From: Rossellomorea vietnamensis NBRC 101237
Lineage (GTDB): Bacteria; Bacillota; Bacilli; Bacillales; Bacillaceae_B
DNA: 64,000 nt
Direction: 5' to 3'
Assembly (NCBI RefSeq): GCF_001591825.1
Contig: NZ_BCVQ01000010.1
Span: 51,151 to 115,150 of the forward strand
Part shown: piece by piece, positions 45,548-54,091 of the stretch
Layout: each line of letters opens with the position of its first letter
Position numbering within the stretch: position 1 is the first letter of the stretch
Program-made: the position numbers and the translations under genes
Notes under the pieces: model-generated
Told to the model about the DNA's origin: nothing
The model's database searches: none
Seen by the model: only the letters and a program-made list of their open reading frames with translations

Positions 45548-45979
45548 CTATATATCAAACCCCACCATATTCTCTGCAAGCTCAGCAAATGAATCTTCAG
45601 ACTGTGTGAAATAGTCTTCCCATAATGATTTACTCCAAATCTCAATTCGATTGGAAACTCCTAAAATAATGCATTCTTTATCCAATTGTGCATAATTCAC
45701 AAGTGTAGCAGGAATATTCACCCTTCCCGTTTTATCCAGTTCACTCTCGGTTGCCCCCGAGAAGAAAAATCGAGTGAAGGCACGGGCATCTTTTTTCGTA
45801 AGCGGCAGGGCTTTAAGCTTTTCCTCAAGGGATCGCCATTCATCCATGGGGTAACCAAATAAGCACTGATCAAGTCCACGGGTGATGACAAATGAATCCC
45901 CGAGATGATCACGGAACTTGGCAGGTACGATTAAACGGCCTTTATTATCAATGTTATGTTGATATTCGCCCATGAACAT
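45548..45979 (-). CDS. mraZ: Transcriptional regulator MraZ
   Basis: DNA-binding regulator of the dcw cluster; forms rings and binds direct repeats in its own promoter. The 143-aa protein, same length as B. subtilis MraZ, contains two SpoVT/AbrB-type domains with the paired DxxGR motifs [13 protein letters not shown] (about 11-23) and [12 protein letters not shown] (about 82-93). ATG 45979 (MFMGEYQHN) follows GTGGGGG; an upstream in-frame start overlaps that site. First gene of the cluster, behind a sigma-H promoter and candidate operator. Confidence 0.96.
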   Translation of the reverse strand: MFMGEYQHNIDNKGRLIVPAKFRDHLGDSFVITRGLDQCLFGYPMDEWRSLEEKLKALPLTKKDARAFTRFFFSGATESELDKTGRVNIPATLVNYAQLDKECIILGVSNRIEIWSKSLWEDYFTQSEDSFAELAENMVGFDI

Positions 45980-46011
45980 ATGCACTGCCCCCACTTTCTA
46001 ACACAAATGTA

Positions 46012-46035
46012 CCACATCCCCCCACTTTTCTCCAC
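46012..46035 (-). promoter_or_regulatory. Probable MraZ operator: three GTGG repeats at 10-bp spacing
   Basis: Minus strand GTGGAGAAAA, GTGGGGGGAT, GTGG in exact 10-bp register (46035, 46025, 46015). MraZ boxes in other bacteria are GTGG-type direct repeats separated by 5 nt. It overlaps the predicted start of the sigma-H transcript, well placed for autorepression. A further GTGGG occurs out of phase at the ribosome site. Confidence 0.7.
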
Positions 46036-46043
46036 TCTTTTCT

Positions 46044-46072
46044 ATATTCTTTCCCAGCAAAATATTTCCTCT
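46044..46072 (-). promoter_or_regulatory. Sigma-H promoter of the mraZ-rsmH-ftsL-pbpB unit
   Basis: Minus strand AGAGGAAAT (46072-46064), 11-nt spacer, AAAGAATAT (46052-46044): every position agrees with the sigma-H consensus RnAGGAwWW-N11-12-RnnGAATwW. I saw no comparably good sigma-A promoter in the 219-nt gap. Confidence 0.7.
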
Positions 46073-46141
46073 ATTTTTCAATAGTGTTTTTCCTGCTTTT
46101 AAAGACAAATTTCCAAGGTTGAATTTTGTCTTTAAACAACA

Positions 46142-46188
46142 GAAAAAGGACCAAATTCGCATATCAAAACGAATTTGGTCCTTTTTTA
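46142..46188 (-). terminator. Terminator of bshC
   Basis: AAGGACCAAATTCG / CGAATTTGGTCCTT with T runs, directly after the bshC stop. Confidence 0.93.
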
Positions 46189-46198
46189 TATTGACTGA

Positions 46199-47818
46199 TC
46201 AGATATAGATCACTTTATGAGTGCCATCAAAGGAATAATCCAGAGAGGTCAAGTCCCTTATGAAAGTGGGGCCGTATTTGTTCAGGAAGTAGAGGACATT
46301 CCAGGTTCTTTCCTGTGGTCCTTCATTTGGTCTGATACTGTTTTCCACTTTCGTGAATTGGGTGAAGATCAAGGAGTGCTTGTCTTTTAACGCTTTGTCA
46401 ATTTTTTTGCGTAAATAATCGAACTGACTATGGTGGAATTCAAGATTCTTATCAAGGATCGGATTTAACCCTTGATCGATCGAGACGGCCAGTTTACGGA
46501 TTTCCTCATATCGGCGGTCGAGTTCATCCTGAATGGTTTTCATTTCCTTTTCTATCCCTGGACGCTCAAGAGATTTCCAAAAGGCATCCCTGGCAGTTGT
46601 TACCCCTTCTGTAATCACTCCGTGAAGGGATAATTGGAGGTCGTCGATCCTCTTATTTATATCCCTTTCCACTATGGTGATATTTAACCTTGGTACAACA
46701 GGAGGCATCTTCAAATTTACATATTCAAACGCTCTTTTCAATTCTCCCCAGTAGGCTATTTCACCGGGGCCTGCGATGAACGCCAGGTTCGGGAATAACC
46801 ATTCCTGCATCATTGGTCTTGTGACGACATTATTACTGAATGATTGGGGGCTTTTCTCCAAAATAGATAATAACTCCACGGAAGAGTATGTGTTTCCGCT
46901 ATTTTTTTCAAAAAACGTATCCCCATCCCGATCTAACAAGGCCCGTTCATTCTGAATCTGCAGAAAAAGATTGGCGGCAGAAGGAGAGATCTCCAGTTGA
47001 GTGTGAAAACCACTTTCCCGGATGTCACGCTGCTGCAGAAGGACCGCATCCGTTATCGATTGGCTGTTTTCAATCAGATGATGAAAGTGTGCCGCTTCCA
47101 GTTTCCTTAGCTGAGGGTGGGAGGAATCAATGACCAGTAATCCGAAATCCTTGAATAGACTCATGACGATATGGGCAAAGAAGCGGACGATCGACTCTTC
47201 CTCATCGATCATTTGATGAAGCTCCTCTGAAAGCTGTTTTGAATGTTCTGTTTCTCCTAAAGCAACGAGAATGTCATCAAGCCATTTCTTCATCATTGAA
47301 TTAGAATACGTTATGTGAGAGGTCATCTTTTTTTCCAATACTCTCTCGGGATACCCCACCTTTTCAAGCTTCGACCCTTTTTCAACGTATATATGATTCA
47401 CTTCCTGATAATCGTGGTCTTCACCTGCTATCCAAAAAACCGGTACAACCGGGTGCTTAAGGCGCGCTTCCTGCTGCCTGGCCAATTGGATGACTGATAT
47501 GATTTTATGTATGGTATAAAGAGGACCGGTCAATAGACCTGCCTGTTGACCCGCCACGACGGTCACCGCATTATCCCTCAGTTTCTCAAGTGCCTCTTCT
47601 ACTTTATCTGAAGAAGGCAGGCCTTTCATATAGGAAGAGATACATTCTGAGAGACCCTCCCGAGGGAAAGTACGTGATTCTAAATCCTTCATCCGTTCCT
47701 CGTAAACGGATGGGTTATTGATATTATAATGAAAAAAAGAAGTGACAGGCTCTTCTTGTTTTAAATATTTAGACGCAAACTGATTTATTGCTGGAATGTT
47801 TAAGCTTTCCAATTCCAT
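46199..47818 (-). CDS. bshC: Bacillithiol biosynthesis cysteine-adding enzyme BshC
   Basis: Adds cysteine to glucosaminyl-malate in the last step of bacillithiol synthesis, the main low-molecular thiol of Bacilli. The 539-aa protein equals B. subtilis BshC (YllA) in length and has the Rossmann-type core with VVAGQQAGLLTGPLYTIHK (about 88-106), FWIAGEDHDYQEVNH and AGPGEIAYWGELK, plus a C-terminal coiled-coil segment. ATG 47818 (MELESLN) follows AAAAGGAG; the frame is open to 47875 but homology begins here. Confidence 0.94.
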   Translation of the reverse strand: MELESLNIPAINQFASKYLKQEEPVTSFFHYNINNPSVYEERMKDLESRTFPREGLSECISSYMKGLPSSDKVEEALEKLRDNAVTVVAGQQAGLLTGPLYTIHKIISVIQLARQQEARLKHPVVPVFWIAGEDHDYQEVNHIYVEKGSKLEKVGYPERVLEKKMTSHITYSNSMMKKWLDDILVALGETEHSKQLSEELHQMIDEEESIVRFFAHIVMSLFKDFGLLVIDSSHPQLRKLEAAHFHHLIENSQSITDAVLLQQRDIRESGFHTQLEISPSAANLFLQIQNERALLDRDGDTFFEKNSGNTYSSVELLSILEKSPQSFSNNVVTRPMMQEWLFPNLAFIAGPGEIAYWGELKRAFEYVNLKMPPVVPRLNITIVERDINKRIDDLQLSLHGVITEGVTTARDAFWKSLERPGIEKEMKTIQDELDRRYEEIRKLAVSIDQGLNPILDKNLEFHHSQFDYLRKKIDKALKDKHSLIFTQFTKVENSIRPNEGPQERTWNVLYFLNKYGPTFIRDLTSLDYSFDGTHKVIYI

Positions 47819-47906
47819 ATGAATTACTCCTTTTCTAGCTCTTGATATCCTAACGATGAGTATATCATTCCACATAAGGAAAAGGAAAAAACTTGCCTGC
47901 TGAATT

Positions 47907-48293
47907 TTAATACAGTTCCAGGATTCGGAGGATGAGGCCCGTGATCATCAACGTGATATAGGCAGTAAAAAATAAAAGGAAGTTCACCCGCCAGAATCCT
48001 CTGAGCACTTTTGGGTAGTCGATCTCACCCTTTGCTTTCCAATACATGATGGCAAACAGCACCCCGATTGAACAGATCACAATAAAAATGAGCCACAGAT
48101 AGGATGTCCTCCATATGGCAATGACAATGAAATGAACAGATACAATCAAGAGAAATGTCGTAATATCAATGGCGATATGCACAGCTCTCCGGTGACTCTT
48201 TAAGATTTCCTTAGCAAGAATAAAACTGATGAAATACCCCAAAAATGGAATCATAACGAAAATGGCAATGATCGTCGAAAAAATGGAAGCCAT
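47907..48293 (-). CDS. DUF3397 membrane protein
   Basis: 128-aa integral membrane protein with four hydrophobic segments (about 3-25, 38-58, 62-82, 102-122) and positively charged connecting loops; resembles the DUF3397 family found next to bshC/panE in Bacilli. Function unknown. The ATG follows the panE TAA by one base, with the panE 3' end (GGTCTGGGGGG) serving as ribosome site, so it is translationally coupled to panE. Confidence 0.8.
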   Translation of the reverse strand: MASIFSTIIAIFVMIPFLGYFISFILAKEILKSHRRAVHIAIDITTFLLIVSVHFIVIAIWRTSYLWLIFIVICSIGVLFAIMYWKAKGEIDYPKVLRGFWRVNFLLFFTAYITLMITGLILRILELY

Positions 48294-48294
48294 T

Positions 48295-49191
48295 TTATCC
48301 CCCCAGACCTTCTCTTTCTATTCCTTTAACTAATTTGTAAAGTAGATTCATGATGGGTACAAAATGGTGTTCTTTTTGGGCTTTGTCCAAAAGGACGCCA
48401 ATGATCGATTCAATTTCCGTCTTTCTTTGTGATTCTATGTCTTTTAACATGGAAGATCTGTTCTGATATGTATTCCGGCAGATATCGACTACTTTTTCGA
48501 AGGAAATATTCCCTTTCATTTGAGGAAATAAGAGAAGCATCTCGTTAAATAATTCCTTCTGTAATCCATGGAAATAAGGGTTTTCAACAAGCTTACCGTT
48601 CGTCACACCCGTTAAAGCTGTGAGGGGGTTGATTGATACGTTGACGAATAACTTAGTCAGGAGCATTTTCTCGAAGTCTTTCCGGATTGAAAACCGGAAG
48701 GAATCAGTACTCTTAGATACTATTTCTTCTATCACATGCCAATTCCCTCTAATTAACGCAATATTCGTCTCTGCTTCCCCTAAATGGTGAACGGCGGCAT
48801 CATTTTCCTTCATGGCCCCATGATCCACCGAGCCCGCGACCAGATGCCGATGAGGCAATGATTTCACCCAATCAACATGACCTATTCCATTTTGAACAAA
48901 CAGTAGGGGCACGTGAACTCCGAGTTCGACGAGTTCCTTTCTAAGAAACGGGAGATCATATTCCTTTACGGCCACAATCACAAGGTCGAATTCCTTCTCC
49001 GTTTCGGTTTCTTGTACGGCTCCTACCCTGGTTGTGATGGCCGACCCTTCTTTATAGATGGTAACCCCATTTTCCAACAGTGAGCGGACTTGAGACTCCC
49101 TCCGAACGATAAGGGTTACATCAAATAACCGGCCAAGATAACCGGCAAATAAAAGGCCGACCGCTCCTCCTCCAATGATTCCAATTTTCAT
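48295..49191 (-). CDS. panE: 2-dehydropantoate 2-reductase
   Basis: NADPH-dependent ketopantoate reductase in pantothenate and coenzyme A synthesis. The 298-aa product (same length as B. subtilis YlbQ/PanE) begins with the dinucleotide-binding MKIGIIGGGAVGLLFAGYLG, has VIVAVKEYD and QNGIGHVD, and the catalytic Lys/Asn/Asp region in the C-terminal domain (LLTKLFVNVSINPLTAL). ATG 49191 follows AAGGAG; an upstream in-frame ATG at 49224 has no support. coaD at 60815 serves the same pathway. Confidence 0.93.
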   Translation of the reverse strand: MKIGIIGGGAVGLLFAGYLGRLFDVTLIVRRESQVRSLLENGVTIYKEGSAITTRVGAVQETETEKEFDLVIVAVKEYDLPFLRKELVELGVHVPLLFVQNGIGHVDWVKSLPHRHLVAGSVDHGAMKENDAAVHHLGEAETNIALIRGNWHVIEEIVSKSTDSFRFSIRKDFEKMLLTKLFVNVSINPLTALTGVTNGKLVENPYFHGLQKELFNEMLLLFPQMKGNISFEKVVDICRNTYQNRSSMLKDIESQRKTEIESIIGVLLDKAQKEHHFVPIMNLLYKLVKGIEREGLGG

Positions 49192-49281
49192 ACTAACTCC
49201 TTCTTTTTCATCGTTTATGAACATTTTACCAAATTTTTCTGAGTGAGAAAACGATTATAGGCAGAAAGAATCAATCCTTTT

Positions 49282-49318
49282 CGAAAGAAAGGGCCCGTTC
49301 AAAAGGAACGAGCCCGGC
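49282..49318 (-). terminator. Terminator of the acyl-CoA carboxylase operon
   Basis: GGGCTCGTTC / GAACGGGCCC with TTTCTTTCG after it on the minus strand, just past the carboxyltransferase stop. Confidence 0.85.
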
Positions 49319-49330
49319 ACTGATAGGTCC

Positions 49331-50872
49331 TTATACAGGATATACAGGATGTTTTCTTTCACTGAACGTGACATCCTTTGTTTCATAAAGCTTATAACGC
49401 TGGATCAATACGGATCGCAATTCATTCGGGGCGGTGATTTCATCTACAATTAATTCAGAAGCCAATTTATAAATGTCGATATACTCTTTATATTCCTTCT
49501 GTTTTTCCTGGACATATTGAATTCTTTCTTTCGGATCTTCGATTGCCTGGATCTTGTTGGAATATACGGCATTCACCGCAGCCTCAGGACCCATTACGGC
49601 AATTTGAGCCGTAGGAAGGGCAATACAGACATCTGGGTCGAAAGCAGGACCTGCCATGGCATATAAACCTGCTCCATAAGCTTTCCTTACGATCACAGAA
49701 ATTTTCGTTACCGTTGCCGAACTCATGGCTGCTATCAATTTTGCACCGTGGCGGATAATACCCGCTCTTTCCACCTTGGTCCCGATCATGAATCCAGGTA
49801 CATCAGCAAGGAACAACAAAGGAATATGGAAAGCATCGCATAATTGAATAAATTTAGCGCCTTTATCCGCGGAATCATGGAAAAGGACTCCACCCTTCAC
49901 TTTCGGTTGATTGGCAATGATCCCTACTACCTTACCGTCAAGTCGCCCGAAACCTGTAATCAATTCAGGAGCGAATAGCTTTTTCATTTCAAAGAAGCTT
50001 CCTTCATCAATCAACGTATCGATGCAATCATACATATTGAATGGAGCATTTTGATGTTCAGGGATGATGTCTTCGAGAAGCTTTTCATGTTTAGGCGCAA
50101 GTCCCTCAAGCACCTTGGGCTTCTGTTGATAATTGGCCGGGAAATAACCTAAATACCTTTTCGCTTCTTCAATTGCCTCCTCTTCGGAAGCCGCAAGCAG
50201 GTCACCACAACCACTGACCGTACAATGCATTCTTGCACCGCCCATTTCTTCAAGGGTCACTTTCTCCCCAATCACCTTTTCCGCCATCCGAGGCGAGCCA
50301 AGATACATGGACGCATTCCCATCCACCATGATGACGATGTCGCAGAATGCAGGAATATATGCTCCTCCGGCTGCTGATGGTCCAAAAAGGACACAAATCT
50401 GCGGAACCATCCCGGACATCTTCACTTGGTTATGAAATATTTTGCCTGCCCCCCGACGATTCGGGAACATATCTAACTGATCGGTGATACGTGCACCTGC
50501 AGAGTCCACTAAATAAAAGATAGGCACTTTTAAATTAAGGGCCGTTTCCTGGATCCGGATGATTTTCTCAACCGTCCTCGCACCCCAGGATCCGGCTTTA
50601 ACCGTGGAATCATTGGCCATGACGCACACAGTCTGCCCCCCTACTTTTCCAATCGCCGTCACTACACCATCAGCCGGTAAGTCGTCCGCCTTATTATTGG
50701 CAAACATCCCATCTTCCTGATAATCCCCATTATCAAATAATTGTTGCAGGCGATCCCGGACAAACATCTTTTTCTGTTCTTTCAATTTCTCATGATATTT
50801 AGGCTGACCACCGGAAGCAATTCTTTCCCTTGTTTCTTCAAGAGTATTGATGATCGTTTTAGATGTTGACAT
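49331..50872 (-). CDS. Acyl-CoA carboxylase, carboxyltransferase subunit (YngE/PccB-like)
   Basis: Transfers CO2 from carboxy-biotin to an acyl-CoA. The 513-aa protein contains both crotonase-fold halves: N-terminal half with YLVDSAGARITDQ and FGPSAAGGAYIPAFCD oxyanion region (about 130-185), C-terminal half with LFLADVPGFMIGTKVE and YGAGLYAMAG (about 360-420). Closest remembered relative is B. subtilis YngE of the leucine-degradation operon; propionyl-CoA or methylcrotonyl-CoA are both possible substrates. ATG 50872 follows GGAGGGG. Third gene of the operon; not present at this locus in B. subtilis. Confidence 0.88.
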   Translation of the reverse strand: MSTSKTIINTLEETRERIASGGQPKYHEKLKEQKKMFVRDRLQQLFDNGDYQEDGMFANNKADDLPADGVVTAIGKVGGQTVCVMANDSTVKAGSWGARTVEKIIRIQETALNLKVPIFYLVDSAGARITDQLDMFPNRRGAGKIFHNQVKMSGMVPQICVLFGPSAAGGAYIPAFCDIVIMVDGNASMYLGSPRMAEKVIGEKVTLEEMGGARMHCTVSGCGDLLAASEEEAIEEAKRYLGYFPANYQQKPKVLEGLAPKHEKLLEDIIPEHQNAPFNMYDCIDTLIDEGSFFEMKKLFAPELITGFGRLDGKVVGIIANQPKVKGGVLFHDSADKGAKFIQLCDAFHIPLLFLADVPGFMIGTKVERAGIIRHGAKLIAAMSSATVTKISVIVRKAYGAGLYAMAGPAFDPDVCIALPTAQIAVMGPEAAVNAVYSNKIQAIEDPKERIQYVQEKQKEYKEYIDIYKLASELIVDEITAPNELRSVLIQRYKLYETKDVTFSERKHPVYPV

Positions 50873-50966
50873 ATTATCCCCTCCGTCGTTTTATGTAAAA
50901 ATACAAGAACGGCTCATAAACAAGCCAGAAACCGCAAACGATTTCTGACTCATTGTCTTACCCGGA

Positions 50967-51182
50967 TTATCCTTCGATTATTAGTAATACATCGCCTTCA
51001 TTCACGAAGTCCCCTACATTTACTTTAATCTCTGTGACTTTCCCGGCAGCTTCAGCTTCAACGGGAATTTCCATTTTCATAGATTCGAGCATTAGAACAG
51101 TATCTCCGCTCGACACCTCTCCACCTTGTTCCACTAATACATTCAGTACCGTACCTGCCATTGTTGATGTGATTTCCTTCAT
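50967..51182 (-). CDS. Biotin carboxyl-carrier domain protein (YngHB-like)
   Basis: 71-aa single-domain carrier: the biotinylation motif ESMKMEI puts the modified lysine at 36, between the two beta-hairpin halves ([19 protein letters not shown] and [20 protein letters not shown]). It shuttles carboxy-biotin between the biotin carboxylase and the carboxyltransferase encoded on each side. ATG 51182 follows AGGAGG. Separate, minimal carriers like this are typical of the B. subtilis YngHB type. Confidence 0.92.
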   Translation of the reverse strand: MKEITSTMAGTVLNVLVEQGGEVSSGDTVLMLESMKMEIPVEAEAAGKVTEIKVNVGDFVNEGDVLLIIEG

Positions 51183-51244
51183 GATTGATTCCTCCTGTTT
51201 GTCTTCTTATGTTTGATTGAGGTGCGGATCATTCCGCACCAACA

Positions 51245-52594
51245 TTACGTACGGTTGGCTGTCAAAAAGTCCTGGAGCCATTTGGTCGTATATGATCCAT
51301 CTTTAAACCCGTTGTCTTCAAGTATATCCCTGAAGAGACTGACATTGGTTTTGACCCCTTCAACCGTTACCCCCGCAAAGAAAAGCTTTGCCTTGTCCAG
51401 CGCATCCTGACGGTCATTCCCCTGGATGATACACTTGGATATCATCGGATCATAGAAGGGGGTCACATTGTTCCCCTTTTCGTATCCGCTGTCAATCCGG
51501 ACACCTTCACCTTGACCCCATTCCAATTCTGTCAGCTTGCCTGGAGAGGGGTAAAACGTCTTTGGATCTTCAGCATACACCCTGAACTCAATCGCATGAC
51601 CGGAATTCTGGATTTCTTCCTGCCTGCAAAGGGGCAGAGGCTCTCCGCTTGCTACCAGCAGCTGCCACTTCACGAGATCGAGCCCCGTGATCGTTTCAGT
51701 GACCGGATGCTCTACTTGCAGGCGGGTATTCATTTCAAGGAAGTAAAAATTCTCCTCTTCATCAACGATAAACTCCACCGTTCCTGCATTCGTATAATTC
51801 ACTGCTTTTCCAGCCTTTATGGCAGCGTTGAACATCTTCTCCTTCGTTTCTTGAGATAGGCCGGGAGAAGGTGATTCCTCTATCACTTTCTGATTTCTTC
51901 GTTGTACGGAACAATTCCGCTCGAATAGATGAACGAGATTTCCATGGTGGTCACCAAAGATTTGTACTTCTACATGTCTCGCATTCTCTATACATTTCTC
52001 GAGGAAGACTTCCTCTTTCCCGAAATAGGCTTTAGCACGGTTTTTAGTAGAATCGAAGCTTTGAACGAGCGCTTGCTCATTTTCACAGCGGATCATACCG
52101 ATCCCGCCGCCGCCGCCACTTGCCTTCAGCATCACGGGGTAGCCGATGTCATTCGCAACCTCTTTAGCAGCCTCTATGGTACCGACTCCTCCGTCGCTTC
52201 CAGGTACTACAGGAACAGACGCATCCTGCATCACTCTTCTTGCCTCTACCTTATCTCCCATTTTCTCAATGATGTCATGGGCAGGACCAATAAAAGTAAT
52301 CCCCTCTTCGGAAACCCTCTTCGCGAAGTCGGCATTTTCCGAGAGCAGGCCGTACCCAGGATGGATTCCATCCACTTTCTCCTTCTTTGCAACATCCAAT
52401 ATATTGTCCACCACTAAGTATGAACGGTTCACTTGTGATTCACCTATGCGGAATGCAACATCCGCTTCTTTCACAAAGGGCATATCCTGATCTGCATCTG
52501 AATAAACCGCGACTGTTTGAATGTTTAATTGTTTACATGTTTTGATGATCCTAGAAGCGATTTCTCCCCTGTTTGCAATTAATATCTTCTGCAC
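51245..52594 (-). CDS. Biotin carboxylase subunit of an acyl-CoA carboxylase (YngH/AccC-like)
   Basis: Carboxylates the biotin of the carrier protein using ATP and bicarbonate. The 449-aa protein has the N-terminal KILIANRGEIASRII, ATP-grasp glycine loop KASGGGGGIGM (about 162-172), HVEVQIFGD, the catalytic ERNCSVQRRNQK and FLEMNTRLQVEHPVTE. Starts with GTG 52594 after AAAGGGGAG; an upstream in-frame GTG at 52621 lacks support. First gene of the operon, 80 nt downstream of a perfect cre site. The fatty-acid-synthesis AccC is expected elsewhere; this copy is probably catabolic. Confidence 0.9.
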   Translation of the reverse strand: MQKILIANRGEIASRIIKTCKQLNIQTVAVYSDADQDMPFVKEADVAFRIGESQVNRSYLVVDNILDVAKKEKVDGIHPGYGLLSENADFAKRVSEEGITFIGPAHDIIEKMGDKVEARRVMQDASVPVVPGSDGGVGTIEAAKEVANDIGYPVMLKASGGGGGIGMIRCENEQALVQSFDSTKNRAKAYFGKEEVFLEKCIENARHVEVQIFGDHHGNLVHLFERNCSVQRRNQKVIEESPSPGLSQETKEKMFNAAIKAGKAVNYTNAGTVEFIVDEEENFYFLEMNTRLQVEHPVTETITGLDLVKWQLLVASGEPLPLCRQEEIQNSGHAIEFRVYAEDPKTFYPSPGKLTELEWGQGEGVRIDSGYEKGNNVTPFYDPMISKCIIQGNDRQDALDKAKLFFAGVTVEGVKTNVSLFRDILEDNGFKDGSYTTKWLQDFLTANRT

Positions 52595-52673
52595 AATCTC
52601 TCCCCTTTCTTCATGGAACACACCTGTTCATAATACGAATTCTACAAAAATCGTCGAAATCCTTCTTCTCCAT

Positions 52674-52687
52674 TGTAAACGTTTTCT
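52674..52687. promoter_or_regulatory. CcpA-binding cre site
   Basis: TGTAAACGTTTTCT matches the cre consensus TGWAARCGYTWNCW at all 14 positions. It lies in the 233-nt gap between the divergent carboxylase operon and ylbP. A TATTAT -10 with a weak -35 is seen nearer the carboxylase start, so the cre sits about 50-65 nt upstream of that promoter. Confidence 0.75.
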
Positions 52688-52827
52688 TAATTAAGTGCAG
52701 AATTTTTTGTTATTTTGTTATATAATAATAATAAATACTAGTTCTAATAGTAAATGAATTGCAAACGGATACAACATTCTTATTGTATTCAAAGAATCAT
52801 TTTTCAGCATTTTTAGGAGGTCATACT

Positions 52828-53304
52828 ATGGCAGTAAAAGTGGAAAAATTAAAAGTAAACTATAAAACTCTTGAAGAGTTTAAAAAATTTAAAGAATATG
52901 GTGTACAGGAATTATCCATGCTTGAGGACCTGCAGGCGAATATCATTGAAAACGATAGCGAATCTCCGTTTTACGGAATTTACTTCGGGGATACTCTGGT
53001 TGCCAGAATGAGTCTTTATCAACGCAATGCCCGTTTTGATCAATACTTCGATCCTCCCCAAAATTACCTGGAGCTTTGGAAGCTTGAAGTATTGCCAAAA
53101 TACCAGAATAAAAGCTACGGAAAAGAATTAGTGGAATTCGCCAAGACCTTTGGATTGCCGATCAAGACAAACTCCCGGATCAAATCTCAAGGTTTCTGGG
53201 AGAAGATGGGGTTTGAAGCCGTAACATACGAAGTGGAAAGAGATTTAGGTGAAAATCCATACGTATGGTTCCCTGAAGGGGTCAAAGAACAGAAAATCAG
53301 TTAA
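52828..53304 (+). CDS. ylbP: GNAT-type N-acetyltransferase YlbP
   Basis: Predicted acetyltransferase of unknown substrate. The 158-aa protein begins MAVKVEKLKVNYKTLEEF as in B. subtilis YlbP and contains the GNAT core with YGIYFGDTLVARMSLY, LWKLEVLPKYQNKSYGKEL (acetyl-CoA pyrophosphate loop, about 87-105) and a C-terminal WEKMGF motif. ATG 52828 follows AGGAGG; the frame is open upstream to 52759 without homology. One of the few plus-strand genes; convergent with ylbO. Confidence 0.9.
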   Translation: MAVKVEKLKVNYKTLEEFKKFKEYGVQELSMLEDLQANIIENDSESPFYGIYFGDTLVARMSLYQRNARFDQYFDPPQNYLELWKLEVLPKYQNKSYGKELVEFAKTFGLPIKTNSRIKSQGFWEKMGFEAVTYEVERDLGENPYVWFPEGVKEQKIS

Positions 53305-53309
53305 TATAC

Positions 53310-53348
53310 GAAAAAGGCTTGCTCAAGTACACTCGAGTCAGCCTTTTT
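53310..53348. terminator. Bidirectional terminator ylbP/ylbO
   Basis: AAAAAGGCT...AGCCTTTTT imperfect stem with T runs on both strands between the convergent genes. Confidence 0.85.
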
Positions 53349-53352
53349 CATT

Positions 53353-53964
53353 TCATTTATTCAATCTTTGTAAATTGCCGTTCTTATCCATCTGGAATTT
53401 TACTTTGTCTTCATTTCCTTGTAGCAGGGCCATCTTTCTCGCTTTTTCAAAGATGGCTAATAAAGATTTATGATCTTCTTCAAGGAGATTGAATTTTTCT
53501 TCATACTCTTTCAACTCTTCTTCTGTTGCTTTAAGCTTTTCCTGCAGTTGTGAGATTTGTTCGTGAAGCTGATTGTTTTCATTTCGTACTTTCTCCTCGT
53601 TACGGACGGCTTCCTCTGCTTTTTGAAGGTACTGTATCATGCTTCCCATCGAAAAAGCTTCCGGAGACTCCGACGCACATTCAACCGTCGGGATTTCCTG
53701 CTTCTCTTCAAAGGTCTTCTTTGGCGGAGAATATTTTTTTGATTGCTTTCTCTGTTTCTTTGCCAGTTCTATACCGGATTTATATTGTTTACGAACAAAT
53801 GAATTCCAACGAAAGCCGCATGCCGCGGATGTCCTTGATAGTTTTTTCCCTACTTCTTCAAACGCTTGCAGCTGAGTCCCACCTTCACGTATATGACGCA
53901 ATACCACTTCCGCTAACAACACATCTTCATCCTGGCTCCAGGCATCCTGTCTATTTGAAGACAT
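53353..53964 (-). CDS. ylbO: RsfA-family sporulation regulator YlbO
   Basis: Predicted DNA-binding protein related to the prespore regulator RsfA. The 203-aa product has an N-terminal Myb/SANT-like domain (about 8-62: [16 protein letters not shown], then [12 protein letters not shown] and [13 protein letters not shown] with the spaced tryptophans), a basic linker, and a long C-terminal coiled coil (about 105-180). ATG 53964 is chosen because GGGGGG lies 6 nt upstream; an ATG two codons earlier abuts it. Target genes cannot be read from the sequence. Confidence 0.87.
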   Translation of the reverse strand: MSSNRQDAWSQDEDVLLAEVVLRHIREGGTQLQAFEEVGKKLSRTSAACGFRWNSFVRKQYKSGIELAKKQRKQSKKYSPPKKTFEEKQEIPTVECASESPEAFSMGSMIQYLQKAEEAVRNEEKVRNENNQLHEQISQLQEKLKATEEELKEYEEKFNLLEEDHKSLLAIFEKARKMALLQGNEDKVKFQMDKNGNLQRLNK

Positions 53965-54049
53965 ATCCATCCCCCCTGTTTCGTCAGTTTCTCCATACAT
54001 ATGCTCTTACTAGAGAAGATAGAATCAGCATCACTATTTTTAACATACA

Positions 54050-54082
54050 AAAAAGGAACCGGTTTTCACCTGCTCCTTTTAC
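54050..54082 (-). terminator. Terminator of the crotonase gene
   Basis: AAGGAGCAGG / CCGGTTCCTT imperfect stem with TTTTTT on the minus strand, 10 nt after the stop. Confidence 0.7.
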
Positions 54083-54091
54083 ATTCATGAA

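Noticed and set aside
50967..51182. Truncated fragment of a larger biotin protein
   Set aside because: The 71-aa length is the normal size of the stand-alone YngHB-type carrier and it has its own AGGAGG site.
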